Source: Nitratireductor sp.
GTDB lineage: Bacteria > Pseudomonadota > Alphaproteobacteria > Rhizobiales > Rhizobiaceae
Reading direction: 5' to 3'
NCBI GenBank assembly: GCA_020441665.1
Contig: JAGRLT010000142.1
Coordinates: forward strand, 1 to 53,834
DNA length: 53,834 nucleotides
In this document: in pieces, positions 28,722-36,510 of the stretch
Layout: the number at the start of each line of letters is the position of its first letter
Numbering within the stretch: the first letter of the stretch is position 1
Made by a program: the position numbers and the translations under genes
Notes under the pieces: model-generated
Databases searched by the model: none
Told to the model about the DNA's origin: nothing
The model's input: only the letters and a program-made list of their open reading frames with translations

Positions 28722-28774
28722 TGTGGTGATTTGGGCCGGCCGGCTTGCAGCCACGTTAAAAAACTCGCTAAAAG
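28722..28774 (+). ncRNA. SAM-II riboswitch aptamer (metA motif)
   Basis: The sequence contains the conserved blocks in order: GTGGTGATTTG (28723-28733), a short hairpin GCCGGCCGGC region, CTTGCAGCCACGTTAAA (28744-28760) and CGCTAAA (28766-28772). GTGG pairs with CCAC as P1, and the A-rich CGCTAAA strand forms the pseudoknot. SAM-II controls metA and metZ in alphaproteobacteria, binding S-adenosylmethionine to switch off expression. Placement directly upstream of metZ fits. Confidence 0.9.
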
Positions 28775-28811
28775 GGCCGCCTGTGTGGACGACAACAACC
28801 CATGGGATCGG

Positions 28812-28843
28812 AATCCGGCTAGCGGTACGCGGCCGGATTTTTT
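28812..28843 (+). terminator. intrinsic terminator between the SAM-II aptamer and metZ (expression platform)
   Basis: Stem AATCCGGC / GCCGGATT (28812-28819 and 28832-28839) with an inner GCG-GTA-CGC extension, followed by TTTTTT (28838-28843). It sits 38 bases after the aptamer and 16 bases before the start codon. GGCCGC at 28775-28780, just after the aptamer, can pair with GCGGCC at 28829-28834 and would break the terminator, so an antiterminator is possible. Confidence 0.75.
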
Positions 28844-28858
28844 GTTGGAGCATGTGTG

Positions 28859-30070
28859 ATGACGGTATCTGAAAAGCGCAAGACCGCGGGAAGCAACTGG
28901 GGCGCGGCCACCAAGCTGGTCCATGGCGGCACGATGCGTTCGCAGTTCGGCGAGACTTCCGAGGCGCTCTATCTCACCCAGAGCTTTGTCTATGACAGCG
29001 CGGAAGCCGCCGAGGCCCGGTTCAAGGGCGAGGAGGAGGGCTTCATCTATTCGCGCTACGCAAACCCGACCGTCGACATGTTCGAAAAGCGCATGTGCCT
29101 GCTGGAGGGTGCCGAGGACGCCCGCGCCATGGCTTCCGGCATGGCCGCGGTGGCGGCTGCCATCGGCTGTCAGGTAAAGACCGGCGATCACATTGTCGCC
29201 GCCCGCGCGCTGTTCGGCTCCTGCCGCTGGGTGGTCGAGAAGCTGATGCCGAGCTACGGCATCGCCTGCACCCTGGTCGATGGCCGGGACATCGAGCAGT
29301 GGAAGGCGGCGGTGCGGCCGGAGACCAGGGTCTTCTTCTTCGAGACGCCGACCAATCCGACGCTCGAACTGGTCGACATCGAGGCGGTCTCAAGCCTCGC
29401 CCATGAGAACGGCGCGACGGTGGTCATCGACAATGTGTTCGCGACCCCGGTATTGCAGCAGCCGCTGGAACTGGGCGCCGACATCGTCTGCTATTCGGCG
29501 ACCAAGCACATTGACGGCCAGGGCCGCTGCCTCGGTGGCATCGTCCTGTCGTCGAAACAGTGGATCGATGACAATCTGCACGATTATTTCCGCCATACCG
29601 GCCCCTCGCTGAGCCCGTTCAATGCCTGGGTGCTGCTGAAGGGGCTTGAGACCATGCCCTTGCGGGTGCGCCAGCAGACGGAGTCGAGCGGCCGGGTTGC
29701 CGAGTATCTCTCCGGCCACAAGGCAGTCGGCCGCGTGCTCTATCCCGGTCTTGAGAGCCATCCGCAGTATGAACTCGCGCAACGCCAGATGAAGGGCGGC
29801 TCGACCCTCGTCGCGTTCGAACTGACGGGCGGCAGGGATGCCGCCTTCCGGTTTGAAAACGCGCTCGAGATCATCGGCATCTCCAACAATCTGGGCGATG
29901 CCAAGAGCCTCGTCACCCATCCTGAGACGACCACCCACAAGAACCTGTCGCCGGAGGATCGGGCCGAGCTCGGCATCTCGGCCGGCCTGGTGCGCCTGTC
30001 GATCGGGATCGAGGACGTCGAGGATCTGATCGGCGACATCGATCAGGCGCTGGCCGCCGCGAGCCGGTAG
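28859..30070 (+). CDS. metZ: O-succinylhomoserine sulfhydrylase
   Basis: About 403 residues, a Cys/Met-metabolism PLP enzyme. The PLP-binding Lys is in YSATKHIDGQGRCLGG, and other family blocks are SRYANPTVDMFEKRM, ASGMAAVAAAI and VTHPETTTHKNLSPEDR. It makes homocysteine from O-succinylhomoserine and sulfide. GGAG at 28847-28850 lies 8 bases before the ATG; a GTG one codon earlier is an alternative. Control is by a SAM-II riboswitch with a downstream terminator. Confidence 0.93.
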   Translation: MTVSEKRKTAGSNWGAATKLVHGGTMRSQFGETSEALYLTQSFVYDSAEAAEARFKGEEEGFIYSRYANPTVDMFEKRMCLLEGAEDARAMASGMAAVAAAIGCQVKTGDHIVAARALFGSCRWVVEKLMPSYGIACTLVDGRDIEQWKAAVRPETRVFFFETPTNPTLELVDIEAVSSLAHENGATVVIDNVFATPVLQQPLELGADIVCYSATKHIDGQGRCLGGIVLSSKQWIDDNLHDYFRHTGPSLSPFNAWVLLKGLETMPLRVRQQTESSGRVAEYLSGHKAVGRVLYPGLESHPQYELAQRQMKGGSTLVAFELTGGRDAAFRFENALEIIGISNNLGDAKSLVTHPETTTHKNLSPEDRAELGISAGLVRLSIGIEDVEDLIGDIDQALAAASR

Positions 30071-30111
30071 CAACCGCCACGGGATGGGATTGCGGCAGCG
30101 CTGCCGCCGGC

Positions 30112-31989
30112 TCAGGCTTCCCGCCGGCCTTCCGCGATCTCTGGCGCGATCTCTGGCGCGATCCCGCGCGCGATCTTCGGCGCGATCTTGGGCCCGATCT
30201 TGGATAGCGGGCCGAGATTGGCCGCAAGCCAGGTGGTCGCCAGGACCGCGATTGCCGCCGTCAGTCCGTACAGGCCGCCGAGGCTGCCCGGCAGCGGGCC
30301 CGTCAGGCCGAACAGGCTGACGGCGATCTCGTCGCCATTGCCCGCGATGAGATCGATGCCGACGGTCGAAAGGATGAAAAACAGCAGCGTTACCGCAAAG
30401 CCGGCGCCGATCGCCGAACTGACCGCCACCTTGCCGAAGGCCGGCAGATAGAGCGAGACCAGCAGGGCCGGCAGCGCGGTGGCCGCGATGAGGGAAAAGC
30501 CGAGCAGCAGCGGCTCATAGCCGTCGGGCGCACCGCTGCCGGCATAGGTCGCAAGCGCCACCAGCAGCGTCGCCAGCAGCCGGTTCCAGAACACCCGGCG
30601 GCTGCCGGTCGCCTTCTTCTTGGTGGCATAGAAGGCACCGGTGATCGTGTTGGCGGCCGCCAGCGCCTGAAACCCCGCAATGGCGATCAGAACCAGCAGA
30701 AAGGAGGTCGCCAGCAGGGCGGTGATCGCCAGCGGCTGGCCGTTGAGATCGGGTGCGGCGACCGCGAACAGGCCGCCGGCAATCGACAGATCGCCGGTAT
30801 CGACAATGTGGCTGCCGCCGCCATTGCAGGCTTCCATCAGGCCGTCCGGCGTCACGACGGCCTTGCCGCACACGGTGATGAGCGGCGGCTGGTGGTGGGA
30901 CCAGGAATAGAGGACCGGTGCTTCGACGCGCGCTTCGCTGACCGGCAGGCCGAGCATCGTCTGATAGAAGCCGAAGCCGGCAAACATCAGGAAGGCGAAG
31001 AAGGACAGGGTGAAAAAGGCGCTCGCCGCCATGCCGCGCGCCGCCACCCGGCCGGCCCTTTGCGGCTCGGCGCAGCTTGCGTAGAGATGCAGCGCCGGCG
31101 GAAAGGCGATGAGGCCGAGGATGAGCGTGATCCCGGCGGCGATGTGAACATCGGCGCCAAGCGCCTGAAACCCCGCAGCGCCGCCCAATACGCCGGCAAG
31201 GCGGGCAATTCCCAGGCTGCGCAACTGGTCCTCGAGATCCCACATCGGCTCGACCGCATTGCTGCCGACGCTCAGCTGGCCGACCGGAAAGCCGCCGGTA
31301 TCGAGCACCAGCAGCAGCAGCGCCAGATTGACGGAGATCAGCAGCACGACGAAGGCGACGGCACCCAGCCGGGTGGCCGAGTACAGGCCGCCCAGGATGG
31401 CGCTGAGCGCCACCAAGGCTGCGATCGCCACGGAGGTGGCAAGCGGGGAGGAGGCGAAATACCAGCTCGCAAGACGGGTTGCCGCTGCGATCGCAGGCAG
31501 CATGAGCAGCACCAGCGCCAGCGCCATTGCCGGCGCCATCAGGCGGCCTGGAAGGCGCGATTGATAGCGCCGGAAGAGATATTCGCCGAGATCGCTCTGG
31601 CCGGCGGCATTGAAACGCCGGCTCACCAGCAGGGCCGAAAGGGCGAGCCCGCTGGAGACCGCCCCCGCCAGGCAGACCAGCAGGCCCGGATTTGCCGCCG
31701 CGAGCAGGCCACCATCGGAGAAGAGGACCGGCAGGGTGACCGCGCATCCCAGTGCTGTTGCGGCGATGGCCGGGTTCACCGAACCGTCGGCCAGCAGGAA
31801 CCGCCGCGCCCGCGTCGTGCCGCCCGAAAAGGCGGCGACCGCCCAAAGGCCGAGCGCGAAAAAGGCGCTGAGCCCGATGCCGTAGGAGCGCGGCACGCCG
31901 ATCTTCTCCATCGTGTAGACGATGATGGTGAAAAGAATGCAGGCCGTTACGAGCGCAAACCCGGCTTTGGAAGGATTGACGCTGTCCAT
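30112..31989 (-). CDS. sodium:solute symporter (VC_2705-like)
   Basis: About 625 residues with 13 or more transmembrane segments of the SSS/LeuT-fold family. It contains FLLADGSVNPAIAATALGCA near residue 65 and a large periplasmic insertion with PVLYSWSHHQPPLITVCGKA and EACNGGGSH. Family members carry acetate, proline or other organic solutes with sodium. The start at 31989 forms a TGATG overlap with the small upstream gene; a longer frame to 32427 is artefactual. The C-terminal tail holds repeats of the type IGPKIAPKIARGIAPEIAPE, a low-complexity cytoplasmic end. The substrate is unknown. Confidence 0.88.
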   Translation of the reverse strand: MDSVNPSKAGFALVTACILFTIIVYTMEKIGVPRSYGIGLSAFFALGLWAVAAFSGGTTRARRFLLADGSVNPAIAATALGCAVTLPVLFSDGGLLAAANPGLLVCLAGAVSSGLALSALLVSRRFNAAGQSDLGEYLFRRYQSRLPGRLMAPAMALALVLLMLPAIAAATRLASWYFASSPLATSVAIAALVALSAILGGLYSATRLGAVAFVVLLISVNLALLLLVLDTGGFPVGQLSVGSNAVEPMWDLEDQLRSLGIARLAGVLGGAAGFQALGADVHIAAGITLILGLIAFPPALHLYASCAEPQRAGRVAARGMAASAFFTLSFFAFLMFAGFGFYQTMLGLPVSEARVEAPVLYSWSHHQPPLITVCGKAVVTPDGLMEACNGGGSHIVDTGDLSIAGGLFAVAAPDLNGQPLAITALLATSFLLVLIAIAGFQALAAANTITGAFYATKKKATGSRRVFWNRLLATLLVALATYAGSGAPDGYEPLLLGFSLIAATALPALLVSLYLPAFGKVAVSSAIGAGFAVTLLFFILSTVGIDLIAGNGDEIAVSLFGLTGPLPGSLGGLYGLTAAIAVLATTWLAANLGPLSKIGPKIAPKIARGIAPEIAPEIAEGRREA

Positions 31990-32225
31990 CAGCGCTCCCG
32001 GCGGTTCATGCGGTTGAGCACCCATTCGACCAGCAGGAACAGGAGGCCCGGCAGGATCAGAAGCGCATAGGACCAGGTCGCCGGAAGGCCGAACAGCGTT
32101 GCTGCCTGGCGTTCCTGCAACGCCGAACCCAGACCGATCGCAGCCAGCACCGCCACGATCCCCACCGCCAGCCAGAACACCGGCGCTGTGGAGCGCTTCA
32201 AGCTGTACCAGTTCGCGAGTTTCAT
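31989..32225 (-). CDS. small membrane subunit of the sodium:solute symporter (DUF4212-like)
   Basis: 78 residues with two transmembrane helices (near 13-33 and 45-66), ending in the basic NRMNRRER. Its position one base ahead of the symporter gene, two-helix topology and length fit the small subunits (DUF4212 or YjcH type) that accompany SSS symporters. The family assignment is by context and shape. The ATG at 32225 (MKLANWYSLKR) is chosen; the upstream frame to 32372 runs into repeat sequence. Confidence 0.72.
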   Translation of the reverse strand: MKLANWYSLKRSTAPVFWLAVGIVAVLAAIGLGSALQERQAATLFGLPATWSYALLILPGLLFLLVEWVLNRMNRRER

Positions 32226-32351
32226 GCCGGTTTTCCGCCTTTGGCCGTCTTGCTGGGAGATTTTCTGGCGAGGCAACCGTCGATAGCATAACTCGGTGAA
32301 GGTCATAACCCCCCACTTGCGTTTCCCGCCGCTTTTGGCAACACTCCCCGC

Positions 32352-32405
32352 CGAGGACCAAACTCCCTGCATTCAAACGATTCCGGCCGAGCGTGAAAGG
32401 CTTCA
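32352..32405 (+). repeat. decayed right end of the hairpin-rich repeat element
   Basis: GACCAAACTCCC, then CAAACGATTCC and GCGTGAAAGGCT, match in order and spacing the right end of the element at 33056-33389. No left end is nearby. It lies in the divergent promoter region between the symporter genes and the response regulator, and its last bases (GTGAAAGG) supply the ribosome-binding site and possible GTG start of that regulator. Confidence 0.75.
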
Positions 32406-32407
32406 GC

Positions 32408-33058
32408 TTGTCGAATGAACTGACCATTCTGGTTGCTGACGATCATCCTTTGTTTCGCGACGCGTTGCAAAGCGCGATCGACGGTCTCGGCAGAAAGGTG
32501 TTCGTCAAGATGTCGGGGACCTTCGGCGAGGCGATCGAAACGCTCGAAGACGGCTCGGGCGCCGACCTTCTCCTGCTCGATCTCAACATGCCGGGTTCGC
32601 AGGGCCTGACGGGGCTCACCCAGATCAGAACCCGGTTTCCCGACGTGCCGGTCGTCGTCGTTTCGGCTACCGAGGATGCGGCGACGATCCGCAAGTCGCT
32701 CCGGCTCGGGGCCTCTGGCTATGTCCCCAAATCCTCGAGCCTCGGCGACATTCGCCGGGCCATCGATACGGTGCTTGCCGGGGATCTGGCGGTGCCCGCC
32801 GATATCGATCTCGAAGCCGGGGACCATGACGAGACGGCCGAGTTTCTCGAGCGCCTGCAGAGCCTGACGCCGCAGCAGATGAAGGTGCTCGGCATGCTGG
32901 GACAGGGGCTGCTCAACAAGCAGATCGCCTATGAGCTCGGCGTTTCGGAGGCGACCGTCAAGGCCCATGTTTCGGCCATCCTGCTGAAACTCAATGTCGA
33001 CAGCCGCACCCAGGCCGTCATCGCCTATTCCCGCCTTGGTCAGGGCGCCGCCGGCTAG
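32408..33058 (+). CDS. LuxR-family response regulator
   Basis: About 216 residues. The receiver domain has the acidic pair in VADDHPLF (11-12), phospho-acceptor Asp58 in LLLLDLNMPG, and Lys108 in GYVPKSSS. A NarL/LuxR helix-turn-helix follows (LTPQQMKVLGMLGQGLLNKQ and ELGVSEATVKAHVSAILLKL). No sensor kinase is adjacent. It is divergent from the sodium:solute symporter pair and probably regulates it, as response regulators often do beside such symporters. The start is a TTG at 32408 with AAAGG 7 bases upstream; GTG at 32393 is an alternative. The TAG stop lies in the left end of the downstream repeat element. Confidence 0.87.
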   Translation: MSNELTILVADDHPLFRDALQSAIDGLGRKVFVKMSGTFGEAIETLEDGSGADLLLLDLNMPGSQGLTGLTQIRTRFPDVPVVVVSATEDAATIRKSLRLGASGYVPKSSSLGDIRRAIDTVLAGDLAVPADIDLEAGDHDETAEFLERLQSLTPQQMKVLGMLGQGLLNKQIAYELGVSEATVKAHVSAILLKLNVDSRTQAVIAYSRLGQGAAG

Positions 33059-33389
33059 AGCCTTTCACGCTCAGATGGAAGCAGTTTGAATGGACGGATT
33101 TTTCGCCTCTGACGAGGAGAATACCGCAGAGCGATGCCCCTTGGTTCATTGGGCATCGGTCGAGGATTTCGACAAAGTCAGAGCGGAAAGGACACCACAG
33201 CAGGGAGTTCAGGCATTTGAAAAATAAATGGTTTCTGCAATCGTCTGAACTTGGTTCTTTGACCTTCGGCCATGGGTGTTCTTTGGGTCGCGAAAAGCTA
33301 ACAGTGCCTGCACTGCGTCGCTTTCCGCTTCTAGCCGAAGACCAAACTCCCGGCGTCCAAACGATTCCATCTGGGCGTGAAAGGCTCTA
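33056..33389. repeat. TA-flanked hairpin-rich repeat element with terminal inverted repeats (MITE/RIME-like)
   Basis: About 334 bp. The left end TAGAGCCTTTCACGCTCAGA (33056-33075) and the right end, read in reverse complement, match over about 26 bases with one mismatch through GATGGAA. Both ends are bounded by TA, as in elements that target TA. Inner hairpins are CGATGCCC/GGGCATCG (33132-33158), GTTCAG/CTGAAC (about 33208-33250), CAGTGC-CT-GCACTG (33302-33315), and a module bounded by CTTCGGC and GCCGAAG (33264 to about 33340). No open frame inside looks real. The right 128 bases recur in inverse orientation at 53709-53834. The 33390-33507 remainder of this gap holds only a weak small open frame. 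Confidence 0.82.
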
Positions 33390-33391
33390 GA

Positions 33392-33523
33392 ATGTCGGAA
33401 GACCAGCGGGGGCCGCGATCATCGGCACGTCTGTTTCGCCTTGATCTGACCCGTTTCACCGCTTACCTCATCGGCAAACGGCGCATCATCTCAGGGAACA
33501 AAGCATCATGGCCGACAGGCTGA
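33392..33523 (+). CDS. possible small protein, 43 residues
   Basis: ATG at 33392 with GAAAGG 9 bases upstream (within the repeat end), open for 43 codons to a TGA at 33521-33523. The peptide begins MSEDQRGPRSSARLFRLDLT and is Arg-rich. It overlaps the DUF6460 gene start in another frame. There is no known family, so coding is uncertain. It could equally be the untranslated leader of the next gene. Confidence 0.2.
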   Translation: MSEDQRGPRSSARLFRLDLTRFTAYLIGKRRIISGNKASWPTG

Positions 33524-33774
33524 CGGATTTTCTCGGCGATACACCGGGCCGCACGCTCATCAAGCTGATCGTCATCTCGCTGGTGGTCGGCATCATCATG
33601 AGCGCCATCGGCTATACGCCGGTCGATGTCTGGCACGCGATCACCGGCTTTTTCGAACGCCTGTGGCAATTGGGCTTCCGCGCCTTCGGCCGCTTCGGCG
33701 AATATCTGATCTACGGCGCCATGGTGGTCGTGCCGCTGTTCCTGCTGACCCGGCTGCTCTCGATGCGGCGATAG
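33508..33774 (+). CDS. DUF6460 family small membrane protein
   Basis: 88 residues with two transmembrane helices (near 18-36 and 63-82). The block GRTLIKLIVISLVVGIIMSA and the central ITGFFERLWQLGFRAFG match a small conserved alphaproteobacterial family of unknown function (DUF6460). It ends with a basic LLSMRR. It is convergent with the HDAC-like gene (3 bases between stops). Confidence 0.8.
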   Translation: MADRLTDFLGDTPGRTLIKLIVISLVVGIIMSAIGYTPVDVWHAITGFFERLWQLGFRAFGRFGEYLIYGAMVVVPLFLLTRLLSMRR

Positions 33775-33777
33775 GGA

Positions 33778-34680
33778 TCAGGCAAATTCCGCCGCGACGT
33801 GGTGCACGATGGTGTGGCGGCGGGCGATCTCGGCAACATCGCTGGAATAGCCACCGCCCTGGACGCAGGCGACCGGAATGGCGCGCTGGCGAAAGAAGCC
33901 GATCACCGCCCGGTCGCGGCGGGCGAGCCCCTCATCGGTCAGCGCCAGCCGTCCCAGCCGGTCGTCGCCATGGGGATCGACGCCGGCATTGTAGAAGACG
34001 AGATCGGGCAGGCCGAAGGCAAGCGCCCGGTCAAGCGTATCCTGCACCGTTTCCAGATAGGCGTCGTCGCGGACGTGATCGGGCAGGCCGACATCGAGGT
34101 CGGAGGCGATCTTGCGCAGCGGATAATTCTTCTCGTTGTGGATCGAGACGGTGACGACCCGCCGGTCGCCGCGAAAGATGTCGGCGGTGCCGTCGCCCTG
34201 ATGGACGTCGCAATCGAACACCAGAATGCGCCGGGCCTCGCCGCCGGCGATCAGATTGGCGGCGGCAATGGCGACATCGTTGAAGACGCAGAAGCCGGCG
34301 CCCTGTGTCCGCCTGGCATGGTGCGAGCCGCCGGCGGTGGAGGTGGCGATGCCGAGCGCGAGCGCCAGACGCCCCGCCGCAAGGCTTGCGCCCGAAGACA
34401 ATCGCGCGCGGCGCGCGACGGCGGGGGAAACATCGAAACCGATCTCCCTCGCGATCCGGCCATCGACCCTGGCATCGAAGACCTGGCGAACATAGGCCGG
34501 GTCATGGGCGCGGGCCGCCTGATCGAACTCGACCGGCTCCGGCTGAACGAAATCCGATGCGGCGAGGAGACCGTCCTCAACCAGATAGCGGGCGATCAGC
34601 CCGTATTTTGCCATCGGAAAACGGTGGCCCGGGGCGAGGTCGGCCTGAAAGTCGGGATGGTGCAGAACCGCAAGCGTCAT
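33778..34680 (-). CDS. histone deacetylase family (acetoin utilisation-like) amidohydrolase
   Basis: A 300-residue arginase/deacetylase-fold protein. It has the His-His pair in [14 protein letters not shown] (120-121), the zinc-ligand block [11 protein letters not shown] (Asp158, His160) and a third ligand region [13 protein letters not shown]. Bacterial members deacetylate polyamines, acetylated small molecules or proteins. Start: ATG at 34680. The frame stays open far upstream antisense to the MATE gene, but homology begins at [11 protein letters not shown]. Substrate unknown. Confidence 0.9.
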   Translation of the reverse strand: MTLAVLHHPDFQADLAPGHRFPMAKYGLIARYLVEDGLLAASDFVQPEPVEFDQAARAHDPAYVRQVFDARVDGRIAREIGFDVSPAVARRARLSSGASLAAGRLALALGIATSTAGGSHHARRTQGAGFCVFNDVAIAAANLIAGGEARRILVFDCDVHQGDGTADIFRGDRRVVTVSIHNEKNYPLRKIASDLDVGLPDHVRDDAYLETVQDTLDRALAFGLPDLVFYNAGVDPHGDDRLGRLALTDEGLARRDRAVIGFFRQRAIPVACVQGGGYSSDVAEIARRHTIVHHVAAEFA

Positions 34681-34776
34681 GACTGCCAACGATAGCGCCG
34701 GCGGGCGCGCGGGCAAGCCCCGCGGGCGCGTGAAAATTCGATTGGCCTGCCTCGTGAATGCTGATAGCGCAACGCC

Positions 34777-36141
34777 ATGGACACGCCGTTTCCACCCCTT
34801 TCCCCGCAGCCTTCGCAACACCCGGCAAGACCGTTCGACGTCACCCATCGCATGGTGCTCGGCCTTGCCGTGCCGATGACGCTTGCCTATCTGACGACGC
34901 CGGTTCTGGGCCTGGTCGACACTGCCGTGGCGGGCCGTCTCGGCAGCGCGGCGGCGATTGGCGGGCTTGCGGTCGGCGCCGTCATCATCGACGTCGCCTA
35001 TACGACGATGAATTTCCTGCGCTCGGGCACGACCGGGCTGACGGCGCAGGCGGTGGGCGCGGGCGAAGAGAAGGAAAAACAGGCCGTCCTGTTCCGCTCG
35101 CTGCTGATCGCGCTCGCCGCCGGGCTCCTGATCATTGCGCTCGCGCCGGCGATCCTCCGGGCCGGCCTCGGCCTGATGGCGCCGGGTGAGGCGGTCGCCG
35201 GCGCCACCCGCCGCTATTTTGAAATCCGGGTCTTCGGCTCGCCCTTCGCCTTCGCCAACTATGCCCTGCTCGGCTGGCTGATCGGCCTTGGCCGAGCCGG
35301 CCTCGGCCTGACGCTGCAACTGGTGCTCAACGGCACCAATGTCGCGCTGTCCGTCCTGCTCGGCCTGACGCTGGGCTACGGCCTGCCGGGAATCGCGGCG
35401 GCGACCCTGATCGCCGAATTCACCGCGATGGTGATCGGCGGCGCGATCTGCTGGCGGCTGCTCGATCCGGCGGTTCGGCCGTCCTGGGCGCGGGTCAGGG
35501 ACAAGGCGGCGCTGATGCGCATCGCCAATCTCAACGCCGACATCATGCTGCGCTCCTTCCTGCTGCTGTTTGCCTTCGCCTTCTTCACCGCCCAGGGCGC
35601 CAAACTGGGCGAGACAGTGCTGGCGGCCAATGCGGTCCTGTTCAATTTCTTCCTGATCGCCGGCTATTTTCTCGATGGCCTGGCGACGGCGGCCGAACAG
35701 ATCGTCGGACGGGCGGTGGGCGCCCGGCACCGCGAAAGCTTCTGGCGCGGCATCTGGCTCAGCTCGCTGTGGAATGGCGGCATGGCGCTGGCGCTCACCG
35801 TCTTCCTGCTGGTCTTCGGCTACTGGCTGATCGATCTCATCACGACGCTCGAGCCGGTGCGCGAGGAAGCCTATCGCTGGATGACGCTGGCCGCGCTCAC
35901 GGCGCTGACCGGCGTCGCGGCCTTCCAGATGGACGGCATCTATATCGGCGCCACCTGGTCGCGGGAGATGAGCATGATGATGGTGGTCTCCTTCATCCTC
36001 TACCTTGCCGTCTGGTGGCTCCTGAGGGACTGGGGCAATCTCGGCCTGTGGCTGTCGCTGCACGTCTTTCTGGCGGCGCGCGGGATCACCCTGTCGCTGC
36101 GGCTGCCGGTCCGGGCGCGGCAGATCTTCGGCACCGAATAG
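34777..36141 (+). CDS. MATE family efflux transporter (DinF-like)
   Basis: A 454-residue, 12-helix transporter. The two MatE halves are visible, the first with [20 protein letters not shown] and the second with [20 protein letters not shown]. DinF-type members export cationic or toxic compounds in exchange for sodium or protons. It is divergent from the HDAC-like gene (96 bases) and convergent with arsC. Its TAG stop runs straight into the short hairpin at 36142-36156. Confidence 0.9.
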   Translation: MDTPFPPLSPQPSQHPARPFDVTHRMVLGLAVPMTLAYLTTPVLGLVDTAVAGRLGSAAAIGGLAVGAVIIDVAYTTMNFLRSGTTGLTAQAVGAGEEKEKQAVLFRSLLIALAAGLLIIALAPAILRAGLGLMAPGEAVAGATRRYFEIRVFGSPFAFANYALLGWLIGLGRAGLGLTLQLVLNGTNVALSVLLGLTLGYGLPGIAAATLIAEFTAMVIGGAICWRLLDPAVRPSWARVRDKAALMRIANLNADIMLRSFLLLFAFAFFTAQGAKLGETVLAANAVLFNFFLIAGYFLDGLATAAEQIVGRAVGARHRESFWRGIWLSSLWNGGMALALTVFLLVFGYWLIDLITTLEPVREEAYRWMTLAALTALTGVAAFQMDGIYIGATWSREMSMMMVVSFILYLAVWWLLRDWGNLGLWLSLHVFLAARGITLSLRLPVRARQIFGTE

Positions 36142-36156
36142 AGCCTGAAAGGCTCA
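36142..36156. terminator. short hairpin between convergent MATE and arsC genes
   Basis: GAGCCT-GAA-AGGCTC, a 6-bp stem with a 3-base loop, bridging the two stop codons. The T-tract is poor on both strands, so it may only be a weak bidirectional terminator. Confidence 0.4.
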
Positions 36157-36507
36157 AATGATTTCCAGCACCTTTTCGGGCGGGCGGCCGATCACCGCTT
36201 TGCCCTTGTGGAAGACCACCGGCCGCTCGATCAGGACGGGATGAAGGTGCATGGCGGCGATCAGCTTTTCGCCATCGGCCTCATCCGCCAGATGCAGATC
36301 GCGATAGACCGCCTCGCCGGTGCGCATCAGCGCGCGCGGCTCGATGCCGAGAACATCGAGCGCGCCGGCAATCTGGCTCTTTTCCGGCGGCGTCTTCTGA
36401 TAGTCGACAACGTGCGGCTCGATACCGCGATCGCGCAGCAATTGCAGCGTCTGGCGCGACTTGCTGCAGCGCGGATTGTGCCAGATGACGGTCCTTGCTT
36501 CACTCAT
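36154..36507 (-). CDS. arsC: arsenate reductase (glutaredoxin type)
   Basis: A 117-residue ArsC with the catalytic Cys14 in HNPRCSKSRQTL and the Arg-containing block RPVVFHKGKAVIGRPPEKVL. It reduces arsenate to arsenite using glutathione and glutaredoxin. No arsB, arsH or arsR is adjacent, so a housekeeping role or loose arsenic link is possible. It lies 3 bases after pyrD on the same strand. Confidence 0.9.
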   Translation of the reverse strand: MSEARTVIWHNPRCSKSRQTLQLLRDRGIEPHVVDYQKTPPEKSQIAGALDVLGIEPRALMRTGEAVYRDLHLADEADGEKLIAAMHLHPVLIERPVVFHKGKAVIGRPPEKVLEII

Positions 36508-36510
36508 CGG

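Noticed and set aside
34681-36063. 461-codon upstream extension of the HDAC-like gene
   Set aside because: Runs antisense to the MATE gene, is Gln/Arg/Glu-rich without a domain, and the HDAC fold is complete from the ATG at 34680.
36142-36156. Remnant of the hairpin-rich repeat element between MATE and arsC
   Set aside because: Shares only TAGAGCC and TGAAAGGCTC, too short to separate from a simple hairpin.
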